From contig CAVQPS010000013.1 of assembly GCA_963714795.1 (NCBI GenBank), forward strand, positions 1 to 56,532: a stretch of DNA of 56,532 bases. Reading direction: 5' to 3'. This document shows, one piece after another, positions 28,205-37,860 of this stretch. Numbering within the stretch: the stretch's first letter is position 1; each line of letters begins with the position of its first letter. The stretch comes from DATIXJ01 sp963714795 (GTDB lineage: Bacteria > Bacteroidota > Ignavibacteria > UBA10030 > SZUA-254). The notes under the pieces are model-generated. The model searched no databases. It was not told the origin of the DNA and worked only from the letters and a program-made list of their open reading frames with translations. Made by a program: the position numbers and the translations under genes.

Positions 28205-29320
28205 TTATTGAATATATATGCGCGGTACGCGCGCCGTAATTCCGGTGCATACTTCGTATGGAATTGTGCCCATCCTGTCCGCAACATCCCATGCAGAAAT
28301 CAACTCATCACCATCGCTGCCGATGAGAACAACATCATCTCCGACATGGATCGGTGTACTCAAACCGACATCCACCATCAACTGATCCATGCATACCGTT
28401 CCAACAACGGGAAACCGTTTACCGTTCATCAACACTTCTCCGCAGTTCGACAAACGGCGGCTGTATCCATCGCCGTAGCCGATCGGGATCGTCACAATCT
28501 TCGTTTTTTCTTTCGTCGTATACGTTCGTCCATAACTTATGCTTGTTCCCGCTTCAACTTCTTTGACAAAGACAACATTTGATTTTAACGAAAGGACCGG
28601 AACGATAGGAATGGACTCCGACGTTGACCGTGAAGGATAAATGCCGTATAAAATAATTCCGGGACGAACCATGGAAAAATACGATTCGGGAATATCCAGA
28701 ATACCGCCGCTGTTGGCAATATGAACAAGGGGAATGTGAATATTTTTTTCCCGCAACCGATCGACTGCGGAGGTAAACCGGTGAATTTGTTCCCGGGCAA
28801 AAGACTTGTCGCGCTCATCGGAAGTTGCAAAATGACTGTAGAGTCCGACAACTTCAAGATGGGGCAACAGTTTGACCTGTTCAACAAACGCCACCGCCCT
28901 CTCGGCACGAACGCCGATGCGCTCCATCCCGGTATCTATTTTGAGATGAACGCGGGCTTGATAGCCGCCGCGCCGCTTTGCAGCTTCTTCAACATGGCGG
29001 GCAATTTCAAGAGATGAAATCGTAATCTCGAGATCATAATGAAAAAAATCTTCCAGTTGATGACCGAGCACACCGCCGAGAACGAGAATCGGGCAGGTCA
29101 CGCCGCGTTCCCGAAGCGTAATACCTTCTTCGACAAACCCGACGCCGAGGTAATCGATCCCGTACCGAACAAGCGCTTGTGCAATATCGACAAGCCCGTG
29201 TCCATACGCGTTCGCTTTCACCAATCCCATCATCTTCAGGCCGCGCGGGAGATGGCGCCGTACCGCATCGACATTCTGTTGTAAAGCGGTAAGATTGATC
29301 TCAACTCTCGTCAGGCGCAT
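28205..29320 (-). CDS. alr: Alanine racemase
   Basis: 371 aa, full length. PLP enzyme making D-alanine for peptidoglycan. The Schiff-base lysine is in MGLVKANAYGHGLVDIA, the catalytic tyrosine in TSISYGRTYTT, and the C-terminal beta domain has VGTVCMDQLMVDVG. It lies 16 bases upstream of manC on the same strand. Confidence 0.96.
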   Translation of the reverse strand: MRLTRVEINLTALQQNVDAVRRHLPRGLKMMGLVKANAYGHGLVDIAQALVRYGIDYLGVGFVEEGITLRERGVTCPILVLGGVLGHQLEDFFHYDLEITISSLEIARHVEEAAKRRGGYQARVHLKIDTGMERIGVRAERAVAFVEQVKLLPHLEVVGLYSHFATSDERDKSFAREQIHRFTSAVDRLREKNIHIPLVHIANSGGILDIPESYFSMVRPGIILYGIYPSRSTSESIPIVPVLSLKSNVVFVKEVEAGTSISYGRTYTTKEKTKIVTIPIGYGDGYSRRLSNCGEVLMNGKRFPVVGTVCMDQLMVDVGLSTPIHVGDDVVLIGSDGDELISAWDVADRMGTIPYEVCTGITARVPRIYIQ

Positions 29321-29423
29321 GCGGCTGAGTTACTTTCATAATGGATACCTTATTCTCAAACGATGGAAAATATACCGTTTCTGCCCGTGAATGTCAATGC
29401 AACAATGAGTTCGATAAAATAAA

Positions 29424-29457
29424 AATGCCCGCACAAACCGTTCGGTTGTGGGGCATT
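29424..29457 (-). terminator. Intrinsic terminator after atpC
   Basis: AATGCCC and CACAA pair with TTGTG and GGGCATT around a short CGTTCG-like loop. On the minus strand the stem is followed by TTTTATTTTAT. It separates the ATP synthase genes from alr. Confidence 0.8.
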
Positions 29458-29476
29458 CGTTCATGAAAAGCACGTG

Positions 29477-29887
29477 TTATTGCTTATTGGCAACCCGAAT
29501 ACGATTCACCGCTATTTCTAAATCAATTTTGGCCTGTGCAATATTCTCCGGCGTACCATGTTCCCGGATGATTTTTAACGCCCGTTCACGATCGGCTTGC
29601 GCTGAGGATGTATCGATTTCGTTGGAACGTTCGGCAGATTCTGCAAGCATGACGACATGATTATCTTTTACATCGACGAAACCGCCGCTGGTAGCAAAGC
29701 GAATCTCATCGCCCTGCGGCTCGCGCAATTTTGCCTCACCGACACCGATCATCGCAAGCAACGGCGCGTGATGTGTCAGCACCTGAAAACTGCCCATTAC
29801 GCCGGGGGCCGTAAAACTGACCACATCGCCGCTGAATATCACTTTGCGCGGCGTAACGATTTCCAGCTTGAATGCTTTATCGCTCAT
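29477..29887 (-). CDS. atpC: ATP synthase F1 epsilon subunit
   Basis: 136 aa. N-terminal beta-sandwich with LEIVTPRKVIFSGDVVSFTAPG and MGSFQVLTHHAPLLAMIGVG, then a helical C-terminus (ERALKIIREHGTPENIAQA). It couples the rotor to F1 and can inhibit ATP hydrolysis. It lies 8 bases after atpD; the other F1Fo genes are elsewhere, a split arrangement known in Bacteroidota and Chlorobi. Confidence 0.95.
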   Translation of the reverse strand: MSDKAFKLEIVTPRKVIFSGDVVSFTAPGVMGSFQVLTHHAPLLAMIGVGEAKLREPQGDEIRFATSGGFVDVKDNHVVMLAESAERSNEIDTSSAQADRERALKIIREHGTPENIAQAKIDLEIAVNRIRVANKQ

Positions 29888-29895
29888 ACCGGGCT

Positions 29896-31302
29896 CTATG
29901 CCGCCGCTTTCTTCGATCGTTCAATAACTTCATCGATCGTTCCGGCCATATAAAAATGATTTTCCGGAATATGATCGTAATCGCCGTTGATGATTCCTTT
30001 GAACCCGCGGATCGTGTCTCCCAGCTTCACATACTTGCCCGGAATTCCGGTAAACTGTTCGGCGACGAAAAAAGGCTGGGAAAGAAATTTCTGAATTTTT
30101 CGAGCACGGGCAACAGTCACTTTATCGGTGTCCGATAATTCATCCATGCCGAGAATGTTGATGATATCCTGCAAATCTTTATATGTCTGAAGAACTTCTT
30201 TCACGCGTTTTGCAACGGCATAATGTTCTTCACCCACAACTCCCGGTTCGAGAATACGCGATGTGGAATCGAGCGGATCGACGGCAGGATAAATTCCTAA
30301 TTCAGAAATCTGGCGGCTCAACACTGTTGTCGCGTCAAGATGGCTGAATGTCGTTGCCGGCGCCGGATCGGTTAAATCGTCTGCCGGAACATAAATTGCT
30401 TGTACGGAAGTGATGGAACCTTTCTTCGTGGAAGTGATGCGTTCTTCCAATTGACCGAGTTCGGTGCCGAGTGTCGGCTGATAACCGACGGCAGACGGCA
30501 TTCGTCCGAGCAAAGCGGAAACTTCCGAACCTGCCTGCACGAACCGGAAAATATTATCGATGAACAGAAGAACATCTTTTCCTTCATCATCGCGGAAATA
30601 TTCCGCCATCGTGAGAGCGGTTAATGCAACACGTTGGCGCGCCCCGGGTGGTTCGTTCATCTGACCGAACACCAGTGCCGTTTTATCGAGCACGCCCGAC
30701 TCCTTCATTTCAAGCCACAAGTCGTTTCCTTCACGCGTTCGTTCGCCGACACCGCCGAAGACCGAGTAACCGCCGTGATGCAATGCAATGTTATGAATTA
30801 ATTCCATAATGACGACCGTCTTGCCAACTCCCGCTCCGCCGAACAAACCTGTTTTTCCGCCTTTCGAATACGGCTCAAGCAGATCGATAACTTTTACTCC
30901 CGTTTCGAATAATTCTTTTTTCGTACTTAAATTTTCAAACAATGGTGCCGGGCGATGAATGGAATACATTTTATCCGATGTAATCGGCGGCAGACTGTCG
31001 ATACCTTTTCCGAGAACATTGATAAGCCGGCCAAGCGTATTCGGTCCGACAGGAACCGTAATCGGTGCGCCGAGATCGAATGCCTTCATTCCCCGAACGA
31101 GGCCGTCTGTCGAATCCATCGCTACCGTCCGGACGCGGTCTTCACCGAGATGCTGCTGCACCTCGCAAATAAGATCTTCGTCAATTCCTTCAATGTTCCT
31201 TCGTGGAATCTTCACGGCATTCAATATTGACGGAAGCTTCCCGTTCGGAAAATCGATGTCGACAACCGGACCGATTACTTGTATGACACTGCCTTCGTTC
31301 AT
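29896..31302 (-). CDS. atpD: ATP synthase F1 beta subunit
   Basis: 468 aa, full length. Catalytic subunit: Walker A GGAGVGKTVVIMEL, catalytic Glu in GVGERTREGNDLW, Walker B VLLFIDNIFRF and ALLGRMPSAVGYQPTL. The signature VPADDLTDPAPATTFSHLD is intact. Together with atpC it forms a two-gene operon ending at the terminator at 29424. Confidence 0.98.
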   Translation of the reverse strand: MNEGSVIQVIGPVVDIDFPNGKLPSILNAVKIPRRNIEGIDEDLICEVQQHLGEDRVRTVAMDSTDGLVRGMKAFDLGAPITVPVGPNTLGRLINVLGKGIDSLPPITSDKMYSIHRPAPLFENLSTKKELFETGVKVIDLLEPYSKGGKTGLFGGAGVGKTVVIMELIHNIALHHGGYSVFGGVGERTREGNDLWLEMKESGVLDKTALVFGQMNEPPGARQRVALTALTMAEYFRDDEGKDVLLFIDNIFRFVQAGSEVSALLGRMPSAVGYQPTLGTELGQLEERITSTKKGSITSVQAIYVPADDLTDPAPATTFSHLDATTVLSRQISELGIYPAVDPLDSTSRILEPGVVGEEHYAVAKRVKEVLQTYKDLQDIINILGMDELSDTDKVTVARARKIQKFLSQPFFVAEQFTGIPGKYVKLGDTIRGFKGIINGDYDHIPENHFYMAGTIDEVIERSKKAAA

Positions 31303-31540
31303 GGAATTCCTTTATTTCTTAATGATTATAGAACTTTGCGAATTTTTGGCGACTCTCAGAGTTTTGATGACAGCAACGGATCGAAACACCAGCGGAAATG
31401 CTTCTCAATACTTGAAAGGCGCCGATAATATATGAATTTTGACCGAAAGAAGCAAAGATGTTCACATTCTTTTTGGCTCACACAATAAAAAACCTTATCT
31501 TATTTCACATTTAGGTATCGAATAAATTTTTACGGAACGA

Positions 31541-33659
31541 ATGACAATTGATTTCAACATGAATGAGAAAAAAGAACGAACTGGTTTCTTGTTCATTCTC
31601 TTTACCGGAATTGTACTGCGACTATGGCAGATCGGATGGGGATTGCCGGAAATTTTCGAAGAAGCATTCCCGTTCCACATCGCAGCGAAATTCTGGAATT
31701 GGAACGGAAGCGGTTACGACTTTAATCCGCATTTTTTTAATTATCCTGCCCTGACATTTTACCTGACCTTCGCCGTTCAAGCTGCGCAATTCGGCATCGG
31801 ACATCTTCTGGGAATTTATCCGACCTTAGTTTCGTTCGGCAACGATGTTTCATCTTCAATCGTCGTCATCCGGTTACTGTCAATCGCATTTGATGCCGGG
31901 ACTATTGTGACGGCGTACAAACTTACGCGAACAATGTTCGGTTCGGCAACGGCATTACTCACCGCCGGACTGATCGCCGTCAATACGTTGCATATCAAAC
32001 AAGCACATCTTCATAAATGTCGATACTGCATTGACATTCTTCGCGATGATCTCCATGTTGTATATTTGGAGAATGTTCCATGATCCGACGCGAAAGAATT
32101 ACCTGATCGCCGGAATATGTATCGGTCTTGCGGCTGCATCAAAATATACCGGAGCATATTTACTCGCTGCATTGGTGATAGCACATCTCATGCAACAGCG
32201 ATCCGTTGCCGAGATGATTCGTTCTCTTGCTCATCCTGCATTATACCTTGCGATCGGTGTTTCGTTGGTAGTTTTTTTTCTGTTCAATCCTTACATCCTT
32301 CTCAGTCCGCAGGAATTCTGGAAGGACTTCTCGTACGAACAATATCACATGTCGGCTGGACATTTGGGGCTGAACAGTTCCCAAAGCACGTTCTCATTTT
32401 ATTTTCTCGATATACTGCCGTCGGTTTTGGGATGGATTCTTTTTCTTTCGGTGATGGTACGCGGAATATCATATTTTTTTGAACGAAATAAACCGGGCGT
32501 CATTCTTGTTCTGTTCCCTGTAATTACTCTCGCCATTATCGGCATGTGGGAGATGAGAGCCGACCGGTACGTTCTGCCGCTGTTACCGATGATGATCATC
32601 ATCGGAACCGATGGCATCGTGCAGGGATGGAACCGGTTGCGGTCATATCTGCAACAGAATCATTTTGTATCTGTTTTCCGGTACGTACTGCCGCCGGTCG
32701 CGCTTGTTCTGATTTTTTTTCCATCGATTCAGAACGATATTTCGTATTACAAATCATTTTCCAATCCCGACACGCGGATTCTTGCCAAAGATTGGATATC
32801 GAAAAATTTACCGGAAGGATCTTCTTATGCAACGGGACCGTTCGGCATCCAATTTCCTCGTGGGACATATCTACCGGTGGAAATTCCGTTCAGCCCGACC
32901 GGCTCGGAAAATCTCACACCGTTTTACGATCCCCGGTGGTATGAAGATCTTGATCTTTTGATCGCGAGCGATTATGATTACGGACGGTTTGCCCAGGATC
33001 CGAAACGGTTCCATTCGATTTTAAATTTTTACGACACACTCCGGTCGCGATGGTCGTTGACTCATGAAATCAATGTCGGACAGAACCAGCAAGGATACAC
33101 GTTCTGGTTTTATAAGCCGCCTTCGCAAACGCCGGAAGCATTCAATTCGGAATTGTTTCAAAATTTGAGTATCCTTGCAGAGACAACGCTGGTTGTCACA
33201 TTTAGCGAAAACCTTGCGTTCGCACTTTTTTACAAAAACCGTTTCATCAAAAGTGAGCAACTCATGCGTTTTGCCGTTTCTCTCGAGCCCAATAACACGC
33301 GACTGCTGAAAGAACTTACATGGACACTCTACAAACGGAATGATTTTGAGGAAGCCCTTCCTTTCGTTATACATTCATTGGCAATCGACGGCAATCAACC
33401 GGAAATGGTTGCCCTCGAAGGAAGCATCTTCCTGAAACTGAATAAACTTGATGAAGCAGATTCGACTTTACACCGCGCGATCGCAATGAACAAACTGCTC
33501 GAATTGCCGTATCTCGATCTCGAAACGTTATACAGAGAACGGAGCGACCACCGACAGTTGGTCGCCATTCTTCGCCTGCACAAATCTATTGTCGAACCAA
33601 ACGGCGAAACGGCAAAGCAGATCGATGAACAGCTTCGCGCATTACATGAAAATCCATAA
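31541..33659 (+). CDS. GT39-like membrane glycosyltransferase with C-terminal TPRs, one apparent frameshift
   Basis: About 705 aa. The N-terminal 420 residues form roughly ten membrane segments like the ArnT/PMT (GT39) family, which transfers sugars from lipid-linked donors on the periplasmic side; the acidic loop between TM1 and TM2 is LPEIFEEAFPFHIAAKFW. The C-terminal 150 residues look like TPR repeats (ALPFVIHSLAIDGNQPEMVA). One extra base at 32012 splits it: AHL is followed in the next frame by INVDTALTFFAMI, exactly where the neighbour at 33678 has HLIQVDTPLTFFCVVAMI. It is a tandem paralogue of that gene, 18 bases away. Confidence 0.85.
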
Positions 33660-33677
33660 CACAATTCTCTTCACCGT

Positions 33678-35789
33678 ATGAAAAAAATATTTCAAGAATA
33701 CCGGATACTGATTGCCATTATGTTAGGCGGAGCGGTTCTCCGCTGTTGGTCGATTCAGTGGGGCTTGCCGGAATTATACGAAGAAGCCACCCCGATGATG
33801 GCGGCATTCAAATTCTGGCAGGGTGCTGGTTTTACATTCAATCCGCATTTTTTCAATTATCCGGCCCTAACATTTTATATTCATTTCATCGCCCAATTGA
33901 TTCATTACGGAATCGGGCATCTGTTCGGGATATATCCGAATCTGGATGCGTTCGGAAAAGACCTTCCGGCACTTGTCGTCACGGCAAGAATCGTTACCGC
34001 TCTTTTTGATCTCGGGACGGTTGCGGCACTCTATATTCTTGCCCGCCGCACCATCAATGAAACGACGGCAATCATTGCGGCAGGATTGCTCGCAATCAAT
34101 CCGTTACACATCAAAGAATCACATCTGATTCAGGTTGATACACCGCTCACATTTTTCTGTGTGGTAGCGATGATTTTTCTGTATCACTGCTATCGTGACC
34201 GCGAAGCAAAATGGTATTATCTCACTGGCCTGACAATCGGGCTTGCCGCGGCATCGAAATATACCGGTGCATTTTTCATTATCGCTCTCGTTGCCGTGCA
34301 CATGATGAAATCGTCATCGCTTCGAAAAGCATTTCTTTCTTTACGAGACCGGAAACTATATTTCAGCATTGCCATTGCAGCGGTTGTTTTTCTTATCCTT
34401 GATCCGTATGTCCTGCTCAGCTTTCAGGAATTTCACGACGGATTTGCATTTGAACAGCAGCATATTGCCACAGGGCACCTCGGCGTCAACAGTTCTCAAA
34501 GCACGTTATTTTATTATTTGCTCGACGTCTTTCCGTCCGTTTTCGGCTGGGGATTATTCATCGTCATTATCGGAACGATCATGTATTGTTTTGTTCATAA
34601 ACGAAAAAATGAACTGATCATACTACTGTTCCCGATTATTTACCTGATCATTATTTCGACGTGGGAAATGCGTGCCGACCGATATGCACTTCCGGCTGTG
34701 CCCGGCTTAATTTTGATCGGAGCATTCGGACTCACGTTGCTCTGGAAGGAAGCAAAAAAATTCCTGGAAAAAGAATCGAAAGAGCCTGCCGCAAACGGCA
34801 AACTTCTTCAACAGATTGTCATGGTTTGTCTGATTCTTCTCGTCGCTATTGAACCGGGCATGGCAACATACCGGTATCTCCGTCCGTTGGGCCTGCCGGA
34901 TACAAGAGCGATTGCGAAAAATTGGATTTTGAAAAACATTCCGCGGGGGTCGGTCATTGCCACCGGCCCGTATGGTCTGGATTTTCCCGAAAGCCAATAT
35001 TTTACGCTTCAAATTCCATTCCTCGGTTTCGAATCGGAACGTGTTGCACCGTTTTACGACACGCGCTGGTATCAGGATGTCGATCTGTTGATCGCTTCGG
35101 ATTATGATTACGCGCGATATGCCAGCGAGCCCCAACGCTACTCCGATTTTTTACCGTACTATGACACGTTGAGGAGTAAATGGACGAATCTGCTTTCGCT
35201 CGAACCATCGGATGACAAAACTGGTCCCGCTCTCTGGTTCTACCGGTGTCCGGATTCCCTGAAAAGCAATTTCATCGACCCGTCGGTTTTTTCCAGACTG
35301 GAAGCATCTCCCGAAAGTACGCGCATCAGCATGTTTCTGAAAGACCTGAACACCGTTTGTGTCCAAAAAGGAAAACCTGACAAGAGCGAACAGATATTGA
35401 AGGAAATTCTTTCCGTCGAAGTTGAAAATTATCCATTACGAAATATGCTGGCACAGGTGGAAATCAATTTAGGTAAGTATGAACCGGCGTTGACGCAGCT
35501 TCAGCACTCGCTGCAAACATCGCCGAACCAGCAGCAACTATTCGCACTTGCCGGCCACGCACTGTTGATGCTTCATCATGATCGTGAAGCGGCACCGACA
35601 CTGCTCAAAGCGCTGTCGGTAAATACCAAAAGTCAGCCGGTATACGAAGACCTGATAACGCTCTACACGGAAGAACACGATAAACCCGCATTGCTCGCAA
35701 TTCTTAAACAATACGAGCGCATCTTACCGCCGAATAGCCCGCGGGCGAAAGAAATTCAGTTACAAATGAGTAATCTTCAGAAAAAATAA
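33678..35789 (+). CDS. GT39-like membrane glycosyltransferase with C-terminal TPRs
   Basis: 703 aa, uninterrupted. Same architecture as the upstream gene: acidic first loop LPELYEEATPMMAAFKFW, ten or so helices, the shared block HLGVNSSQSTLFYYLLDVFPSVFGW, then a soluble domain and TPR-like helices near the end (YEPALTQLQHSLQTSPNQQQ). The two proteins share many blocks (NPHFFNYPALTFY, WEMRADRYALP) and clearly arose by duplication. The acceptor is unknown; glycosylation of surface proteins or lipids is plausible. Confidence 0.88.
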   Translation: MKKIFQEYRILIAIMLGGAVLRCWSIQWGLPELYEEATPMMAAFKFWQGAGFTFNPHFFNYPALTFYIHFIAQLIHYGIGHLFGIYPNLDAFGKDLPALVVTARIVTALFDLGTVAALYILARRTINETTAIIAAGLLAINPLHIKESHLIQVDTPLTFFCVVAMIFLYHCYRDREAKWYYLTGLTIGLAAASKYTGAFFIIALVAVHMMKSSSLRKAFLSLRDRKLYFSIAIAAVVFLILDPYVLLSFQEFHDGFAFEQQHIATGHLGVNSSQSTLFYYLLDVFPSVFGWGLFIVIIGTIMYCFVHKRKNELIILLFPIIYLIIISTWEMRADRYALPAVPGLILIGAFGLTLLWKEAKKFLEKESKEPAANGKLLQQIVMVCLILLVAIEPGMATYRYLRPLGLPDTRAIAKNWILKNIPRGSVIATGPYGLDFPESQYFTLQIPFLGFESERVAPFYDTRWYQDVDLLIASDYDYARYASEPQRYSDFLPYYDTLRSKWTNLLSLEPSDDKTGPALWFYRCPDSLKSNFIDPSVFSRLEASPESTRISMFLKDLNTVCVQKGKPDKSEQILKEILSVEVENYPLRNMLAQVEINLGKYEPALTQLQHSLQTSPNQQQLFALAGHALLMLHHDREAAPTLLKALSVNTKSQPVYEDLITLYTEEHDKPALLAILKQYERILPPNSPRAKEIQLQMSNLQKK

Positions 35790-36770
35790 TTACGAAATGT
35801 TTCGTGAGGATTTCTGAAGTGCGGAAACAATCAGCGGACCATGTTTGCGTCCGTTTTCGATGAATATTTTATTATTGAACTTTCCGCCGACCAACCCTCC
35901 GGCGACAAAAAGGTTCGGGACATTCGTTTCCATGGTTTCAGGATTGAATGCCGGCGCAAGAGAATCCGGGTCAATTGCAATGCCAAGCGACCGGAGAAAT
36001 TCCACATCGGGACGATAGCCGGTAAGAATAAAAGCAAAATCCGTTTTCACCGGCACTTCACCCTCCGGCGATTTCACAATCGTTTTTTCTGCTTGAAATT
36101 CTTTTACTGTCGAATTGAAATGAACTTTTATCGAACCGGCAGCAACGCGATTTTCAAAGTCCGGAAGTATCCAGTATTTCACGCCACTGCTTAATTTTTC
36201 CCCGCGGTGAACCACCGTCACATTCGCACCATGCCGCCACAAATCGAGCGCTGCTTCCACGGCAGAATTTTTTCCGCCGACAATGAGCACATCCTGTTGA
36301 AAATACGGCATCGGATCGCTGTAATAATGCGAAACATGCGGAAGTTTTTCGCCGGGAACATTCAGCGGCGACGGACAATCAAAATATCCGGTTGCGGCAA
36401 CAAGAAATTTGGTGCGATATTCGTTTCCTTTTGATGTTTTGAGAAAAAATATTCCGTCTTTGCGAACGACCGAAACCACGCGTTCATGAAAGCGGCATTG
36501 CAATTGATACTGTTCGGCAACACGGCGATAATAATTCACACAATCAAGCGATGTCGGTCGCGTTGTCGGGACAACGAACGGAATATTCCCGATTTCCAAC
36601 AATTCCGGCGTTGAAAAGAAAAACATATCCCGCTGGTAATGCTGAATCCCGTCGACAATGCTTCCTTTGTCGATGATGAGATGTGAAAACCCTGCCTTCT
36701 TGGCTTCGATAGCCGTCGAAAGTCCTGCCGGACCGGCGCCAATAATAATAATATCGAACATCGTATTCAT
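35790..36770 (-). CDS. ypdA: YpdA-family FAD-dependent disulfide reductase
   Basis: 326 aa from ATG 36770 (MNTMFDIIIIGAGPAGLST), chosen because GAAGGAAA lies 6-7 bases upstream; an earlier ATG at 36785 overlaps that site. Two Rossmann motifs, IIGAGPAGLSTAIEA (FAD) and LIVGGKNSAVEAALDLW (NADPH), with no CxxC redox pair. This is typical of YpdA, the NADPH-dependent bacillithiol-disulfide reductase, and separates it from thioredoxin reductase. Bacillithiol genes are not in the window. It starts 1 base after the convergent GT39 gene ends. Confidence 0.88.
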   Translation of the reverse strand: MNTMFDIIIIGAGPAGLSTAIEAKKAGFSHLIIDKGSIVDGIQHYQRDMFFFSTPELLEIGNIPFVVPTTRPTSLDCVNYYRRVAEQYQLQCRFHERVVSVVRKDGIFFLKTSKGNEYRTKFLVAATGYFDCPSPLNVPGEKLPHVSHYYSDPMPYFQQDVLIVGGKNSAVEAALDLWRHGANVTVVHRGEKLSSGVKYWILPDFENRVAAGSIKVHFNSTVKEFQAEKTIVKSPEGEVPVKTDFAFILTGYRPDVEFLRSLGIAIDPDSLAPAFNPETMETNVPNLFVAGGLVGGKFNNKIFIENGRKHGPLIVSALQKSSRNIS

Positions 36771-36920
36771 AAATATTTCCTTCATTCATAAAAAAATCCT
36801 GCCCGATCTACCGGAACAGGATCACAATTTATTGTACATAAATTTGCAACAATACACAAACCTACAATTTCATCGAACCAACGCCTATCGGCACATTTCG
36901 AATTCTAAAAAAATATTAAC

Positions 36921-36949
36921 TTGACTTCCGGACCATTCGAGATTAAATT
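36921..36949 (+). promoter_or_regulatory. Sigma-70-like promoter of the 37-kb small RNA candidate
   Basis: TTGACT (36921-36926), a 17-base spacer and TAAATT (36944-36949), which predicts transcription starting at about G36956, exactly at the first base of a hairpin. No protein start follows. Confidence 0.6.
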
Positions 36950-36955
36950 ATAAAT

Positions 36956-37033
36956 GACAGCCAACACTGTCATCCTCCTTAATGTTAGATTGTTGCAGAC
37001 AAAGCCCGGCTTGCAAGGTGCCGGGCTTTTGTT
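36956..37033 (+). ncRNA. Candidate anti-Shine-Dalgarno small RNA
   Basis: A compact unit of about 78 bases with all signals of an independent sRNA. The promoter is 6 bases upstream. The 5' hairpin GACAG-CCAACA-CTGTC covers 36956-36971. A single-stranded stretch follows with CCTCCTTA at 36974-36981, identical to the anti-Shine-Dalgarno tail of bacterial 16S rRNA. The end is the hairpin AAAGCCCGGC/GCCGGGCTTT (37001-37029) plus TTTTGTTG. No start codon with a usable frame is present. It could pair with ribosome-binding sites of many mRNAs or with a few specific ones. Not a family I recognise. Confidence 0.5.
37001..37030. terminator. Bidirectional intrinsic terminator
   Basis: A 10-bp perfect stem AAAGCCCGGC/GCCGGGCTTT with a 9-base loop. 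T-rich sequence follows on the plus strand, and TTTG follows on the minus strand. It serves the small RNA candidate on + and the response regulator ending at 37044 on -. Confidence 0.85.
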
Positions 37034-37043
37034 GTATCAGACT

Positions 37044-37409
37044 TTATTGTGCGAGGAGAGTATCAAGCGTGTAACGAATCACTTCCAGGTTGTACGGTTT
37101 TTCCATAAACTCATCTGCACCGAACTCCTTCGATTTCACAGAGTTAGTTAGATCGGCAAAACCGGTCAGCATGATCACTTTCATTGCCGGAAATTTTCCT
37201 TTGATGAATTTCAACACGTCGAATCCGTCGACCTTCGGCATCCGGATATCCAGAATCGCCGCATCAAAATTATCTCGCTGAAGAATAGCGATAGCTATTT
37301 CTCCATTGTCGGCAACCTGAACATCATACCCCGAGTATGTCAGTTCATCCTCAAGGATGATGGCAAGTTCCTTATCATCATCCGCAATTAATATTCGATG
37401 TTGTGACAA
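37044..37409 (-). CDS. Stand-alone response regulator receiver protein
   Basis: 121 aa, only a CheY-like receiver domain. Acidic pocket ADDDKEL, phosphorylated Asp in AAILDIRMPKVDG, Thr in MLTGFAD and Lys in FMEKPYNLE. No output domain and no adjacent kinase, so it may act as a phosphate relay or protein-interaction switch. The start appears to be TTG at 37409: an in-frame TAG lies two codons upstream and no ATG or GTG precedes the DDD motif. Confidence 0.88.
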   Translation of the reverse strand: MSQHRILIADDDKELAIILEDELTYSGYDVQVADNGEIAIAILQRDNFDAAILDIRMPKVDGFDVLKFIKGKFPAMKVIMLTGFADLTNSVKSKEFGADEFMEKPYNLEVIRYTLDTLLAQ

Positions 37410-37479
37410 AATTTTCTACTCAATGATGAACATGACGGGTAATTCCGGAATAGCATGAAAAAGAAATGATACATCATGT

Positions 37480-37554
37480 AGAATGGAGCTGAAGGTCGGA
37501 TTTGAACCGACGACCTGCGGTTTACGAAACCGCTGCTCTACCAGCTGAGCTACT
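37480..37554. repeat. attL: 75-bp direct repeat, left copy
   Basis: Identical base for base to 44603-44677. The sequences diverge on both sides (T37479 against C44602, A37555 against T44678). It contains the last 68 or so bases of the tRNA-Thr plus four bases beyond its CCA end. Confidence 0.93.
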
Positions 37555-37559
37555 ATGGC
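37484..37559 (-). pseudogene. tRNA-Thr(CGT) remnant at the left end
   Basis: It has the D arm, anticodon arm (CGT), T arm and 3' acceptor strand of the intact copy at 44607-44682. The 5' acceptor strand reads GCCATAG, which pairs with CTTCAGC at only four of seven positions, against seven of seven in the right copy. It is therefore the 3' part displaced by integration and probably not a functional tRNA, although scanners may report it. Confidence 0.85.
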
Positions 37560-37654
37560 GAGAGAATTTATCACTTAAAAATTGAAAATTTCGTGCCATT
37601 TCTATTAACCGAGACTTATCGTTCTGCATCCCTTCAAAAAATCCTCAAGGGAAT

Positions 37655-37686
37655 GTAACCACTAATGTAACCACTTTGGTAACCAC
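37655..37686 (+). repeat. Three 12-bp-spaced arm-like repeats, left end of the element
   Basis: GTAACCACT starts at 37655 and 37667, and GTAACCACA starts at 37679: three direct copies at exactly 12-base spacing. The same motif with the same spacing occurs at the other end (44555-44575). The position inside both ends of an integrase-bearing element suggests arm-type binding sites for integrase or its accessory factor. Confidence 0.6.
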
Positions 37687-37702
37687 ATACCTCAAATAAA
37701 AA

Positions 37703-37744
37703 TGCCGAGAGAACGCTGGCTCTGGAAACCATTGGCACTCGGCA
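37703..37744 (-). terminator. Intrinsic terminator at the 3' end of the element's gene array
   Basis: TGCCGAG (37703-37709) pairs with CTCGGCA (37738-37744). On the minus strand the stem is followed by TTTTTATTTG. It lies downstream of the last minus-strand gene of the element (37861). The rest of 37560-37860 holds only this and the arm repeats. Confidence 0.65.
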
Positions 37745-37860
37745 CTCACACTCTTTCGAGTGTTAAACTTCATTATTTGTCCAGAATTGCGTTCGTTGTG
37801 CTACCCAAATATACTAATTTGGAATACGTTAATCAACCCTCCTTACTTAAACTAAAGGTA

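Noticed and set aside
37484..37559. Functional second tRNA-Thr
   Set aside because: Only four of seven acceptor pairs form; best explained as the displaced 3' part left by integration.
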